Assembly (NCBI GenBank): GCA_003211515.1
Contig: QCSN01000017.1
Span: 1-35,695, forward strand
Direction: 5' to 3'
Origin: Synechococcus sp. AG-670-F04
GTDB lineage: Bacteria > Cyanobacteriota > Cyanobacteriia > PCC-6307 > Cyanobiaceae
DNA: 35,695 nt
Shown here: positions 16,840 through 26,006 of the stretch, in pieces
Layout: each line of letters begins with the position of its first letter
Numbering within the stretch: position 1 is the first letter of the stretch
Program-made: the position numbers and the translations under genes
Notes under the pieces: model-generated
Database searches by the model: none
What the model was told of the DNA's origin: nothing
What the model saw: only the letters and a program-made list of their open reading frames with translations

Positions 16840-17076
16840 CTGCATTTTGCACATCAGACCGTAATCAATTCTGCAACTGCACTTTCAGAAAACCGTCAAA
16901 ATCACTTGAAAGAATTTTTGAACGTGGACACCAAGTTGAGACAACTGCTTGATCGCTGCAACAAAGAAGAGCGTGAAGCCGTGGAACGATGGTTTAAAAG
17001 TTTTCAGGCCATAGGACTAACGAAGCACAGCGGGATGTCAGTGGCTAGGGGCACAAGCATGTCATGCCCTCTCTAA
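16840..17076 (+). pseudogene. Remnant of a small helical protein
   Basis: An open frame of 78 codons without an ATG near its beginning, closed by TAA at 17074-17076. Its central part reads as a charged helical protein: SENRQNHLKEFLNVDTKLRQ followed by LLDRCNKEEREAVERWFKSF. TTG 16906, TTG 16918 and GTG 16924 are the only usable starts. I read it as a gene that has lost its start, or a small protein starting at one of these rare codons. Family not recognised. It lies in the AT-rich gap before the Nif11 gene. Confidence 0.33.
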
Positions 17077-17464
17077 TGTTTCAAGTATTTTAAATTTACG
17101 CCCTTCCTAATACCCATAACTCTTTTTTTAATATAAGCCTTGTTATTTAATCAAGCTTCTCTCTGATATTTTTTGCTTCAGACTTTTGCGTGGCCAGCAA
17201 TTAATCACTAGCGATTTTGAATTATTCTTGACAAGAGGTAAGATTGACTTTCGATCAATAATTAATCTTTGACAAAATTTCCTTAGCTTTAAGTGATTTA
17301 TCTGATTTTTCTATTTTGCTCTTGCGGGATTTTGATGGAGTAATTGTTTCTTAACCATGCAATAGTTGATTGATTTATTTGTCGGTTTTTTAATTCTTAA
17401 ATTCGAACATTAATTTGCATTGTTGTTGGAGTATTCAGGTGTCTTTGTCTGATTCTTTGGGCTG

Positions 17465-17495
17465 TTGGCATTCCCTGAATCATCTCTGCTAATAT
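17465..17495 (+). promoter_or_regulatory. Candidate promoter of the Nif11 gene
   Basis: TTGGCA at 17465-17470 and TAATAT at 17490-17495 are separated by 19 bases, with the ATG 20 bases after the -10. This gives a very short leader with no Shine-Dalgarno. Two ACATGT palindromes (17500-17505 and 17514-17519) flank the presumed transcript start and could bind a regulator. Confidence 0.35.
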
Positions 17496-17515
17496 GATCA
17501 CATGTTCTTACACAC

Positions 17516-17830
17516 ATGTTAGAAGATCAACTTATTGCCTTTTTTGCAACTGTCGAGGTTGATACCTCGTTGCAAGTCATGCTTGGCCACGCTTCTAGCC
17601 CTGACGACGTGGTTTGTATCGCCAAAGATGCTGGTTTTGATATTTCAGCTGAGGCTCTGGTGAAGATTAACAAGCTGATTGAGGATGAATCCGATGAAGA
17701 AATTTCTATCGACGATCTGGCTTCAGCGAGTGGGGGCTGGTTTTGGGGGAGCCAAGCAAAGATGAATTTCATTTCAAATCGCATTTATCTCCTCAATAAA
17801 TTCTTTAGTGATACTGCATTTGTGAACTAA
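17516..17830 (+). CDS. Nif11-family leader peptide precursor with a cysteine-free core
   Basis: A 104-residue precursor. Residues 1-74 are a Nif11-type leader: LEDQLIAFFATVEVDTSLQV, then DDVVCIAKDAGFDISAEAL, then an acidic linker EDESDEEISIDDLASASGG with the double-Gly cleavage site at 73-74. The core (75-104) begins WFWGSQAK and ends TAFVN. It has no cysteine, three basic and one acidic residue, and many aromatic residues, so it cannot form lanthionines. Nif11 leaders in marine Synechococcus and Prochlorococcus commonly carry prochlorosin-type cores; this one would need a different maturation or may act unmodified, like a small bacteriocin. No LanM-type synthetase or peptidase-containing ABC transporter is present in the window. 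Stand-alone gene, AT-rich, convergent with the multicopper oxidase. Confidence 0.85.
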   Translation: MLEDQLIAFFATVEVDTSLQVMLGHASSPDDVVCIAKDAGFDISAEALVKINKLIEDESDEEISIDDLASASGGWFWGSQAKMNFISNRIYLLNKFFSDTAFVN

Positions 17831-18086
17831 TTTAGCCCTTGCAGCTTCTCTGGTGTTTTTATATATTTGAGATTTGATGTATCTCCGCCGCGTGCTTTTA
17901 GGTTGATATGTTTACCCTGTATTATGCAATCTTTTTTCTAAGGCATATGCAACTCTCGCTTGGTCTTTATTGACGTACCGAGGATTGCGGGGCAATAGTA
18001 TCGTTTGTCTTTCAAATTTAAGTTTATTAATAATATCCTGGAGTGTTTGTTTTGCTTTGATCATAGATGGCTTGGCTTATGCTCGT

Positions 18087-21000
18087 TTAGAAGAAGCCTG
18101 TGTCAGAGACTGGGGTTCCCACCAATGTTGTTAGACCAGTTGATGTGAAGTCCTCAAACACAGACTGCGTTGATTTCCAATTGTTCAGCTTGCTCGTTGG
18201 TCGGTCATAGAGATCCTCCTTGATTACACTAAATCGTTCTTCGTCTTTCTGGAAACCTTGGCTGAACGATCCTTTGATTGATGCAGCAATCATGTATTGA
18301 CTTGTCACCCATTGCGATCCAGCAGAGAGAAGTCCAACCCGGTATTGATCGGAGCCTTGCGTGTCGAGGAGAATTTCCATCGGCAAATGACTTTTGTTTA
18401 CAGTATTGTCTGCAACCTTTTCATTCCACTTGGCGAGCTCGTCAGCCTCTGGCTGGCGCTGATAGAGAGTCATAAATGCTTTTCCAATGATTGTGTCTGC
18501 ATCAATTTCATTGAGCTCATCGCCATAATATGCTGAAATAGAATCGGAGTATTTGTTGTTGATTTTGTCTGCCAGATCTTCGACTGTTTTACCTGTTCCC
18601 AACACCTTGGCAGATAATGCTGAAAGGCTCGAAGGCCATATCATTTGATTGGTGTAAACCTGCTTGGCAAGCGCTGTTAAGTTGTTGCGTGCGTAGTAAT
18701 CCTCTGCTCCAAAGGTTGAATCCATGTCACTATCTGTAATTCCCTGCAGATCATTTTTGTTGACAATGTTTAGTTCATCAAGATTAATTGCTAATTGCGC
18801 AGAGCTATTGGTGATGACATCGGAATTCGACATCTTGCCAATCGTTCCATTTCCTTGCTCAATGATTAACTGAGAGCCTGCCACAACAGCTCCCTGGCCC
18901 ATCGCTCCCGAGATAACGGGTGCGACAGACTCAATGCCGTCGCTGAGAATTTGTGGGCTTGGCGTTGCTGCTGAGGGTGCAATATTCATGGCCCCTTTGC
19001 CGGTGTTCCGATAGCTTCCATCATCTGCTTCTGCTGCTATTTCATTGCCATGCCCATGACCTTCATGGCCTTCATGACCTTCGTGGTCGTGATCCATGTG
19101 AGAATCGTGTTCAGATATCGGGCTCAGTGACTCAAGCGCTTCATCATCTTCTGGTATGGAGTGAGCAATAAAATGGCCAGCAGCCAGTTGCAGAGTGTGC
19201 AGGTAAGATCCACTGTCATTTTGTGTGGTGACGAGAAGATTTTCGATGGGTGACTGGGCATAGCTATTGAAGCCGGCCGTTAAGACAACTTGGCTGATCT
19301 CTTCTGTCGATACATCATTAAGGATCACGTCAGCCAAAATATCATCATTTCCAATTGGATACTTGCCAAAATATCCACCCTCCTTTTTGCCGGTCTGATA
19401 TTGCAAACTAAAGACGGAACCGTCGAGAATTGACACTCTCAAACCACCATCATTGAGAGCATAAGCAATGGCATAATCGTTGAAGTTATCGAGATTAAAA
19501 TCACCAACGGTGAAGCTGACTTGCGTCTGCTCAAGATTTTTAACTGGCGCAAACTCATTTTTGATGGTTAGATTTTCCCAGGGGTTGATTTCTTGTATCG
19601 AATCCCATTGGCTTAGATCCTGCGAATCATTCTGCCAGGCTGTGATTCTCATTTTTTTGAGATCAAGATTCGAATCAATGGATGCCTCAGTAAACCCTGC
19701 TGTGATCAGATCGCGGTTTCCATCTCCGGTGAAATCCTCTGCATTCAACCAAGGCGCCAATTGCGAATTTTGATAGGGACTGAATTGTCCTGCGACCGTC
19801 GTTTTTCCATTGCTAGCTTCATTACCGTCAAGAATCAGAACCTGGCCTGTGGCTGATGCATCTTGGCTGGCAAGCAGAATGTCTTGAACAAAGTCCCCGG
19901 TGAGGTCGCCTGCCGAAGCACGTTCAATGCTTTCATTTGTTGAGAGATTGATCGTATGTTCAAATGATGCATAATCTTGGGCCCGATAAATTGTGAAATT
20001 TCCATCCTTTAAAGATTCATCTTCTGCCGGGACAAGCCAACTATCTGCTGTATTTTCCACAATGGTGACTACTTGCATCATCCCTGCATCTTCATGCTCC
20101 AGCAAGTGGCAGTGATGCACATAGGTGCCAATATAATCTTGGAATAACATTCTGATTGTCGTATCGTTTGCACCCGTTGTGGCTAACTCGCTGACGGTAC
20201 TTTCGTGTTGTGCAGGCTTAATCTTGTGAAATTCACCACTATAAGGTTTCTTTTTGACCACTTTCTTTTCGGTTGCATTATAATAGTGATATCCAGAGCC
20301 GTTGAGCATCGTTACATCTTCCAGGTTCTTTTTATTGCTTAAACCTGTATCGCTATCTTTAACCTGATAATCGTTAACGTGGATATGAAAGGGGTGCCCA
20401 ACGAAATAGCTGTTAAAACCTGGAAAACCCCAATTCCAATTCCTTAGCCGCCACTCTTCCATCGTTCCCAATTGGGCAATGTTGAGGTTGCCATTGGGGA
20501 ACACATGGTCGTTAATGAAATCGGGATTTTCGTAGCCAAGCCACTCCCCAAAATCTGGCAAGAATTTGTATTGTTCAGCAGTACCAAAACCTTTCTCTTT
20601 CTTTTTCTTGGCTTCTTCTACGTTTGCTGCATCCCATTGCCTTTTGGGGCCAACCAACATCAAGACGCTGTAATTCATCTCTCGCTTACGAACAGGCAGC
20701 CATTTATCTTCCCCTTTCTCAGTTTGTTCAAACAAATCCACACTTGGAATCGCTTCCGTGTCGTAATCTTCTGCTTTTGTTGTTGGTTCAACGACTTGAA
20801 CCTTCGTGTCGTTGTTTGCCTTTTTGATGAATGTGTCTTGCTGTTTGTTCGTCAGTGATTCCCCTGAGGCGTCAACAACGAATTTCCCTAGAGGCCCTTG
20901 TCCCGAATTTGATTCGTCTTGACCGATATTGGAACTGCTCAGGTTTTGGTATTGCGAGGCTTGGAACCGGAGGTTGTTGATTTGATATTCCTTGCCATCT

Positions 21001-22574
21001 TCTTTATTCTCGAAGTTGTACACAGATTCGATTTCAATTGTTGTGTCGGGCTGCGCATAGAATAGAACATCTGCACGCTTGCCTGACGACATTGCAATGA
21101 TATCGTCTGCTTTTGCGTATCCTTTTGCGGGCTTATTATTCGTTGATGTGAAAGGGGTTATCTCATTGGTTTCATAGGGTTGATCGTAGCCAATGATTGT
21201 TTGCTCAGCCCGTCTAATTTGTGGGTATTGATGGCCATCTTCGCCGTACATATACAGGGGAACATCAGAACGTGTGCCATCATCATTGATCTGCACAAGT
21301 TTAATGTTGAAGTAATAATTGTTGTCTTGGTTTGACAGTGTTAACGATTGCCAGCCAGGCTTGATGTTTTCAGATGGTTGAAATTCCCCGTTAATCGTAA
21401 ACAGGGTCATCCTGTTCACTGGTTGACCTTGGACACTAACTGTGTCAATCGCTGCTAATTCTAAATCACCAGACTGTTCATTCACACCAACATCCATCGT
21501 TTTCAGGACAGCCAGATTCCTTGGCGTTGCTTGCAATCCTGGAACTTTTGCCAAGGGATCTCCCACTTGCATGAACCCAGACAATCCCCCGTACAGTTGT
21601 GTATTAACGGCAGGGTGGTAATGCGGGTGATACCAGTACGATCCTTGGCCATGGTCTTCAGGGATGGGTATTTCCGTTGTCCAGCTTTGGCCTGTGGTGA
21701 AACGCGACACCACATTGTCTCCAAATCCAGTGGCGTTCACATGACCACCATGCATGTGGAAATTCGTACTGGTCATGCCGCCTTCCATGGCACCACCATT
21801 CAGTCCGTAGGAGTCATTTCCGATCAACGATGCCGCTTGCATCTCTTCTGGCGTTAGGCCAGGAATTTGAATGTCATTAGCAAAGTTTATTTTGAGTGTA
21901 TCCCCAGGCGGCAACATCAGAACTGGTCCAGGATACGTTGTTTCCTGGCCGTCGATTTTATAGGTGTAAAGAAAACGCGGATACCAGAGATCTGCCGAAT
22001 CTTGGCCTTTATCGAGATTTGCCTTCAGCGTTTCAACATCAAAAACGGAATTGACGTCGTCTGTATTGGAATAATTCTCCCATATGCTGGATGATTGATA
22101 GTTTTTGTTTTTTAGTATTTGCTTGTCAAGTTTTTCTGCTTCTGAGCTTGTGTAATTGTCATCTTTTTTTCCGTCTTCATTCCATGGTGCTTCGTTCGTA
22201 TTGGCCTTGTCCCAGCCATAACCTCGATATCCAATATTCTTCAGGCTTTCCAGTGTTCGGTTCAGTGTTTGGTCTGCAAAATTGCCACTAACTGTTGCTC
22301 GGTACTGATAAGCGCTTCGGTTCTTTTCTTCAATGTCTAGCTGTGGTATGAGCCAGTTATTAACGAAGCCACTGATATTGTTGATTTGAACAGAATCCGT
22401 GTTAACGGACAGATTGGTTTCTAAAACTCCTTCATTTTTATTGTTTCCCTGCTTGCGAGTTACAACAAAATGTCCATCGTCGTTTGTGTCCAGCTCGTAG
22501 GACGAGGACAGGACCAGATTCGGTTCACCATCTCTGTTTTTGGGGTAGAGATTGCCGAGGACGAATCCTTCCAT
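18087..22574 (-). CDS. Giant multicopper oxidase with FG-GAP-like repeats, His-rich linker and DUF4214-like C-terminus
   Basis: A 1495-residue protein. Copper sites of a CotA/bilirubin-oxidase-like multicopper oxidase are complete: HMHGGH (273-278), WYHPHYH (314-320), HPFHIH (727-732) and HHCHLLEHEDAGMM (820-833), with the type 1 Cys at 822 and axial Met. Residues about 850-1140 hold FG-GAP/VCBS-like units (GDLTGDFVQDIL, EDFTGDGNRDLI, GDFNLDNFNDYA), normally calcium-binding propeller blades of secreted proteins. A linker at 1156-1176 has eleven histidines and could hold metal. Residues about 1330-1440 look like DUF4214 (IGKAFMTLYQRQPEADELAKW). There is no N-terminal signal peptide; together with the C-terminal modules this suggests type I secretion, though no exporter is nearby. 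The substrate (Mn, Fe, Cu or organic) is not shown by the sequence. Normal enzymes of this type have 500-650 residues. Single-gene unit in an AT-rich region. Confidence 0.9.
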   Translation of the reverse strand: MEGFVLGNLYPKNRDGEPNLVLSSSYELDTNDDGHFVVTRKQGNNKNEGVLETNLSVNTDSVQINNISGFVNNWLIPQLDIEEKNRSAYQYRATVSGNFADQTLNRTLESLKNIGYRGYGWDKANTNEAPWNEDGKKDDNYTSSEAEKLDKQILKNKNYQSSSIWENYSNTDDVNSVFDVETLKANLDKGQDSADLWYPRFLYTYKIDGQETTYPGPVLMLPPGDTLKINFANDIQIPGLTPEEMQAASLIGNDSYGLNGGAMEGGMTSTNFHMHGGHVNATGFGDNVVSRFTTGQSWTTEIPIPEDHGQGSYWYHPHYHPAVNTQLYGGLSGFMQVGDPLAKVPGLQATPRNLAVLKTMDVGVNEQSGDLELAAIDTVSVQGQPVNRMTLFTINGEFQPSENIKPGWQSLTLSNQDNNYYFNIKLVQINDDGTRSDVPLYMYGEDGHQYPQIRRAEQTIIGYDQPYETNEITPFTSTNNKPAKGYAKADDIIAMSSGKRADVLFYAQPDTTIEIESVYNFENKEDGKEYQINNLRFQASQYQNLSSSNIGQDESNSGQGPLGKFVVDASGESLTNKQQDTFIKKANNDTKVQVVEPTTKAEDYDTEAIPSVDLFEQTEKGEDKWLPVRKREMNYSVLMLVGPKRQWDAANVEEAKKKKEKGFGTAEQYKFLPDFGEWLGYENPDFINDHVFPNGNLNIAQLGTMEEWRLRNWNWGFPGFNSYFVGHPFHIHVNDYQVKDSDTGLSNKKNLEDVTMLNGSGYHYYNATEKKVVKKKPYSGEFHKIKPAQHESTVSELATTGANDTTIRMLFQDYIGTYVHHCHLLEHEDAGMMQVVTIVENTADSWLVPAEDESLKDGNFTIYRAQDYASFEHTINLSTNESIERASAGDLTGDFVQDILLASQDASATGQVLILDGNEASNGKTTVAGQFSPYQNSQLAPWLNAEDFTGDGNRDLITAGFTEASIDSNLDLKKMRITAWQNDSQDLSQWDSIQEINPWENLTIKNEFAPVKNLEQTQVSFTVGDFNLDNFNDYAIAYALNDGGLRVSILDGSVFSLQYQTGKKEGGYFGKYPIGNDDILADVILNDVSTEEISQVVLTAGFNSYAQSPIENLLVTTQNDSGSYLHTLQLAAGHFIAHSIPEDDEALESLSPISEHDSHMDHDHEGHEGHEGHGHGNEIAAEADDGSYRNTGKGAMNIAPSAATPSPQILSDGIESVAPVISGAMGQGAVVAGSQLIIEQGNGTIGKMSNSDVITNSSAQLAINLDELNIVNKNDLQGITDSDMDSTFGAEDYYARNNLTALAKQVYTNQMIWPSSLSALSAKVLGTGKTVEDLADKINNKYSDSISAYYGDELNEIDADTIIGKAFMTLYQRQPEADELAKWNEKVADNTVNKSHLPMEILLDTQGSDQYRVGLLSAGSQWVTSQYMIAASIKGSFSQGFQKDEERFSVIKEDLYDRPTSKLNNWKSTQSVFEDFTSTGLTTLVGTPVSDTGFF

Positions 22575-22649
22575 GGGAAGCTATGAATATCCAATTTGAT
22601 TACTAGCTAGAAATGCTGTAGCCAAATGTTCAATCTATAAAGGAATTGT

Positions 22650-22763
22650 TTAGTTTTCCTGGCTGTACAGGCGTATGTGCGTGTATTCGTTGATTTGCTT
22701 TGGCCTCAATCGGGTTCTCTTCATCTTTTTCAACACATTATTGACTAACGATGGCGCAAGCAT
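22650..22763 (-). CDS. Very small basic frame, 37 residues
   Basis: Minus-strand ATG 22763 opens a 37-residue frame beginning MLAPSLVNNVLKKMKRTR and ending RLYSQEN. The same frame is open for 14 more codons upstream (RSSKHKPARIKQAA), without a start. Its strongly basic, structured composition stands out from the gap between the oxidase and nadA. It may be a small basic protein or a remnant. No family recognised. Confidence 0.28.
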   Translation of the reverse strand: MLAPSLVNNVLKKMKRTRLRPKQINEYTHIRLYSQEN

Positions 22764-22860
22764 TGCCGCTTGTTTTATCCTGGCAGGCTTGTGTTTCGAG
22801 GATCGTTAATAGTATTTGATCTCTTTTTGGTTTCGAATTTCAGTTCTTCTCTGCTTTATT

Positions 22861-23067
22861 TCACTGGATTGTTTTAAGCGCTATGCCATGAACGAACACC
22901 TTTGCTGGAATTTCAATTATTTTTAAACTCAGAATCGAGTGGTTTGATTGTTCTTCCTGGTTCTGATCTTGGTGGATGTTGATGTTTGCTCGTCCACGAG
23001 CTGTAAACGTTTTATTCCCATTCCAATCCCCATTTGAATTTGTATTGGTCTTGGACGGTTGAGACAT
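22861..23067 (-). CDS. Small hypothetical protein downstream of nadA
   Basis: A 68-residue frame: an Asn/Ser/Gln-rich first half (NTNSNGDWNGNKTFTARGR) and a hydrophobic second half (SLKIIEIPAKVFVHGIALK). No signal peptide. It lies 28 bases past the nadA stop on the same strand, so it could be carried on the nadA transcript. The ribosome site is weak (GCAGAGATC). No family recognised; a chance frame is possible. Confidence 0.33.
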   Translation of the reverse strand: MSQPSKTNTNSNGDWNGNKTFTARGRANINIHQDQNQEEQSNHSILSLKIIEIPAKVFVHGIALKTIQ

Positions 23068-23095
23068 TTTGATCTCTGCCCATCCTGGAATCCCA

Positions 23096-24028
23096 TTAAA
23101 GGCTCATTTCCAGCATACGTTGGATTGGTTTCAAGGCCCTAAGTCGAATCTCCTCGTCCATTTCAATCGCTGGTTCGAGGGTCTCCAGGCATGCCTGCAG
23201 TTTTTCAAGGGTGTTGAGTCGCATGTGCGGGCAGGCATTGCAGCTGCAGCCATCCAGCCCAGGCACATCCAAGAGGGTTTTGTTCGGAACTCGCTGTTTC
23301 ATCTGGTGAATGATTCCGGGTTCGGTCAACACAATGAATGTGTCGGCGTTGCTGCTCTCGCTGTATCCGAGCAGTTTGCTGGTGGATCCGATGAAATCAG
23401 CCAGGTCGAGCAGGTTTTGTTGGCACTCGGGATGGGCGATTACTTCGGCAGCGGGATGTTCCAATTTCATCTGTAGAACAGCCTCTTCGCTGAATGTTTC
23501 ATGGACGATGCAGCGTCCTGGCCAAAGCGTTAGGTCCCGTCCGCTTTGCCGTTGAACCCACCGTCCGAGGTTCTGGTCTGGTGCGAACAGCACAGGGCGG
23601 GTTTCAGGGATCTGCCGAACAAGATCCACCGCGTTGCTGCTTGTGCAGATCAGATCACTCTGTGCCTTCACAGCTGCTGTGCAGTTGATGTAGCTCACCA
23701 CCAGATGATCCGGATGCTGGGCGCGAAAGTCAGCGAATTCATCTGCAGGGCAATCGTCTGCAAGGGAACACCCAGCGTCGAGATCCGGCAAAACCACCGT
23801 TTTCTCCGGACTGAGGATTTTTGCGGTCTCCGCCATGAAGTGCACCCCGCAGAAGACGATCACGTCCGCATCGGTGCTGGCGGCCTTTCGGGACAGTTCC
23901 AGGGAATCGCCGATGAAGTCGGCAATGTCCTGAATTTCAGGCTCCTGGTAGTAGTGGGCCAGGACGATGGCATTGCGCTCCTTTTTCAGCTGTTCGATCG
24001 CCGCAACCAGGACGGTGTCAGCGCTCAT
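23096..24028 (-). CDS. nadA: Quinolinate synthase
   Basis: A 310-residue enzyme that condenses iminoaspartate with dihydroxyacetone phosphate to quinolinate in NAD synthesis, using a 4Fe-4S cluster. The three family-typical cluster cysteines are present: AGCSLADD (Cys87), PGRCIVHE (Cys173) and CNACPHM (Cys266). [20 protein letters not shown] and [13 protein letters not shown] are further hallmarks. I place the start at ATG 24028 ([14 protein letters not shown]) rather than 24067, because the 13 extra residues are Pro/Gly-rich and outside the conserved fold. Divergent from the phosphoesterase gene across about 50 bases. Partners nadB and nadC are not in the window. Residue numbers use the shorter form. 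Confidence 0.95.
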   Translation of the reverse strand: MSADTVLVAAIEQLKKERNAIVLAHYYQEPEIQDIADFIGDSLELSRKAASTDADVIVFCGVHFMAETAKILSPEKTVVLPDLDAGCSLADDCPADEFADFRAQHPDHLVVSYINCTAAVKAQSDLICTSSNAVDLVRQIPETRPVLFAPDQNLGRWVQRQSGRDLTLWPGRCIVHETFSEEAVLQMKLEHPAAEVIAHPECQQNLLDLADFIGSTSKLLGYSESSNADTFIVLTEPGIIHQMKQRVPNKTLLDVPGLDGCSCNACPHMRLNTLEKLQACLETLEPAIEMDEEIRLRALKPIQRMLEMSL

Positions 24029-24081
24029 GGGGACGGGACCGAGGCAGGATGGCCCCAGCCTAGGCATCAGCTCTGTCGCAT

Positions 24082-24930
24082 CTGCGCCTCGCCATCGCCG
24101 GCGACCTCCACGGCTCCTGGAGCGATGCTGATGAGCGACTGCTCGAGCAGCTGCGGCCTGATGCCGTTTTTTTTGTGGGTGATCTCAGTGACGGTGACTT
24201 ACGGCTGACCCGTCGCATCGCGTCCCTGCCCTATCCCTTGGCGGTGATCCTCGGGAATCACGATCGTGGTCGCGATCGCAGTGGCGAGATTCTCCGCCAG
24301 CAGCTCACCTTGCTCGGTGACAACCACTGTGCCTGGGGGCAGCGGCAGTGGAGTTCGCCAGCCCTTTCCGTGGTGGGAGCACGGCCCTGCAGTGCCGGTG
24401 GTGGCTATCAACTTTCCAAAGCCGTGGAGGCGGTCTACGGACCGGTCACTCTCCAGGAGTCTGCAAGGCGTATCGCTGACGCTGCCAACGCGGCTCCATC
24501 CAATCTCCCCCTGGTTGTTCTTGCCCACTGCGGTCCGTCCGGTCTGGGGTCAGACCCCGCCAGTCCCTGTGGCCGCGATTGGAAGACACCGGCCATTGAT
24601 TGGGGTGATCAGGACCTAGCTCTTGCCTTGGATCTGATGGCGCGACAGCGCCCTGCCGATCTTGTGGTGTTCGGCCACATGCACCACAAACTCAAGCGCA
24701 GCAGTGGTTTACGTCAGAGCCTGCTTCAGGATCGCCGGGGTACGGCCTATGTGAATGCCGCTTGTGTGCCACGCCTGGGGGTCGATCAATCGGGTCGATC
24801 TCTGATGCATCTGTCTTGGGCTGAGTTTGTCGATGCGCGGCTCACCCACCTCAGTCATCGCTGGTACAGCTCCGATGCGGCTCTGATCCATGAGGAGGTT
24901 TTGCCTTTGCAGAACTCCGTCGCATGCTGA
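24082..24930 (+). CDS. TIGR04168-family metallophosphoesterase, probable CTG start
   Basis: A calcineurin-like phosphoesterase of the cyanobacterial/plant TIGR04168 group. Metal-site motifs in order: AIAGDLHG (about residues 5-12), [27 protein letters not shown] and VFGHMHHK. The frame is closed by TAG at 24061-24063, and no ATG, GTG or TTG occurs before GTG 24175, which lies after the first metal motif and would remove an essential ligand. Translation must therefore begin between 24064 and 24090. CTG 24082 gives the family-like N-terminus [11 protein letters not shown] (282 residues), and CTG 24073 is the alternative. The substrate is unknown. The last seven bases overlap the glycosyltransferase-like gene, suggesting coupled expression. 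It is not the ligase-associated PdeM phosphoesterase, whose N-terminal pattern differs. Confidence 0.85.
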   Translation: MRLAIAGDLHGSWSDADERLLEQLRPDAVFFVGDLSDGDLRLTRRIASLPYPLAVILGNHDRGRDRSGEILRQQLTLLGDNHCAWGQRQWSSPALSVVGARPCSAGGGYQLSKAVEAVYGPVTLQESARRIADAANAAPSNLPLVVLAHCGPSGLGSDPASPCGRDWKTPAIDWGDQDLALALDLMARQRPADLVVFGHMHHKLKRSSGLRQSLLQDRRGTAYVNAACVPRLGVDQSGRSLMHLSWAEFVDARLTHLSHRWYSSDAALIHEEVLPLQNSVAC

Positions 24931-26006
24931 TTTATGTCTGCAGCAGCAGCCATGGTTTCGGCCATGCAGCGCGAGACGCTGCGGTTCTCCAGGAACTTCA
25001 TCAGCTTCGTCCCGACTGGAGGCTGGTGTTCAGTTCAAAGCTGCCTGCAGCTGTTCTCAAGCTGTTGATCGGCATCTCATCCGTTGAAATCCGTTCTCTT
25101 CAGTGGGATGTGGGCATGGAGCAAGCCGACGCACTGGGCAGTGATCCGGAGGGAACGCTCAAGGCACTTGAGCGTCTTGATCAGGTTCTCCCCGACCAGC
25201 TGCAAGACGAAGCCGGCTGGATCAGGGCGCAGGGCGACGAGGTTCTGATCCTTGCCGACATTCCCCCCTCCGCCGCTGACCTTTCAGCGCTGTTGGGCTG
25301 TCCGCTGGTTTGGCTGGGCAATTTCGGTTGGGATGCGATCTATGCACCGTTCGGGGGGCGGCTACGAGAGCACGCCGAGAGGGCAGAGCAGGCCTACCGG
25401 CGTGCGGACTTTCTCTTGCGTTGTCCATTCGATCTCCCCATGGATTGGGGGCTGCCGGAGTTGCCGCTTGGCTTGGTCACCAGCCGAGCTCGCGCTCTAC
25501 CCCTTCATTTTCTGAACGAGCTGCAGTGCATCGAGCACCCAATGGTGATGGTTGGTTTCGGAGGGCTGGGTCTGCCTGTTGACCCTCGACATTTTGGCTG
25601 CTGGCCCGATCACCACTTTCTGATGCCAAGGCCAGTGGAGCAATCAACTCACCTTGCGTTTCAGGGGGTCTCCAATCTCACGTTGCTCCCCGATGGCGTG
25701 CGGCCTTTGGATCTGATGCCGTTGTGCAGCCGGCATCTTGGGAAACCAGGGTTCAGCACGTTCTGCGAAGTGATGGCCGCAGGCGTTGGCCTGCACGTTG
25801 TTGAGCGCTTGGATTTCGCTGAAGTCAGTGCACTCATGCAGGGCCTCAAAAACCATGCCAATCACCTGATCCTGTCCCGCTCCGCCTACATACGGGGGGA
25901 CTGGGGGTTGGACCGGCCGCTCCAGATGGCTGAGCAAGGAGGATTGCCTGCAGATGGCGCTGCACAGGCTGCATCCGCCATTGTGACTTTGGCGGAACGA
26001 ATCTGA
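24924..26006 (+). CDS. GT-B-fold glycosyltransferase-like protein
   Basis: A 360-residue protein with the N-terminal pattern YVCSSSHGFGHAARDAAVLQ (4-23), typical of MurG-like and L-arabinokinase N-domain-like GT-B proteins. A second Rossmann half has MVMVGFGGLGLP and the donor-site-like stretch RHLGKPGFSTFCEVMAAGVG. It presumably transfers a sugar from a nucleotide-sugar, but donor and acceptor are not readable. No membrane segment. ATG 24924 overlaps the phosphoesterase stop by seven bases, so the two may work on one pathway; this is inference. The cyanobacterial family is otherwise undescribed to me. Confidence 0.75.
   Translation: MLIYVCSSSHGFGHAARDAAVLQELHQLRPDWRLVFSSKLPAAVLKLLIGISSVEIRSLQWDVGMEQADALGSDPEGTLKALERLDQVLPDQLQDEAGWIRAQGDEVLILADIPPSAADLSALLGCPLVWLGNFGWDAIYAPFGGRLREHAERAEQAYRRADFLLRCPFDLPMDWGLPELPLGLVTSRARALPLHFLNELQCIEHPMVMVGFGGLGLPVDPRHFGCWPDHHFLMPRPVEQSTHLAFQGVSNLTLLPDGVRPLDLMPLCSRHLGKPGFSTFCEVMAAGVGLHVVERLDFAEVSALMQGLKNHANHLILSRSAYIRGDWGLDRPLQMAEQGGLPADGAAQAASAIVTLAERI

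Noticed and set aside
19056-19110. Short tandem repeats as a CRISPR or satellite
   Set aside because: They encode the in-frame Glu-Gly-His repeats of the oxidase's His-rich linker; units are 9 bases and there are no spacers.
24082-24930. Phosphoesterase as the ligase-associated PdeM
   Set aside because: The motif order and residues (GDLHG, GDLSDGD, CGPSGLG, GHMHH) match TIGR04168; the N-terminal pattern typical of PdeM is absent.
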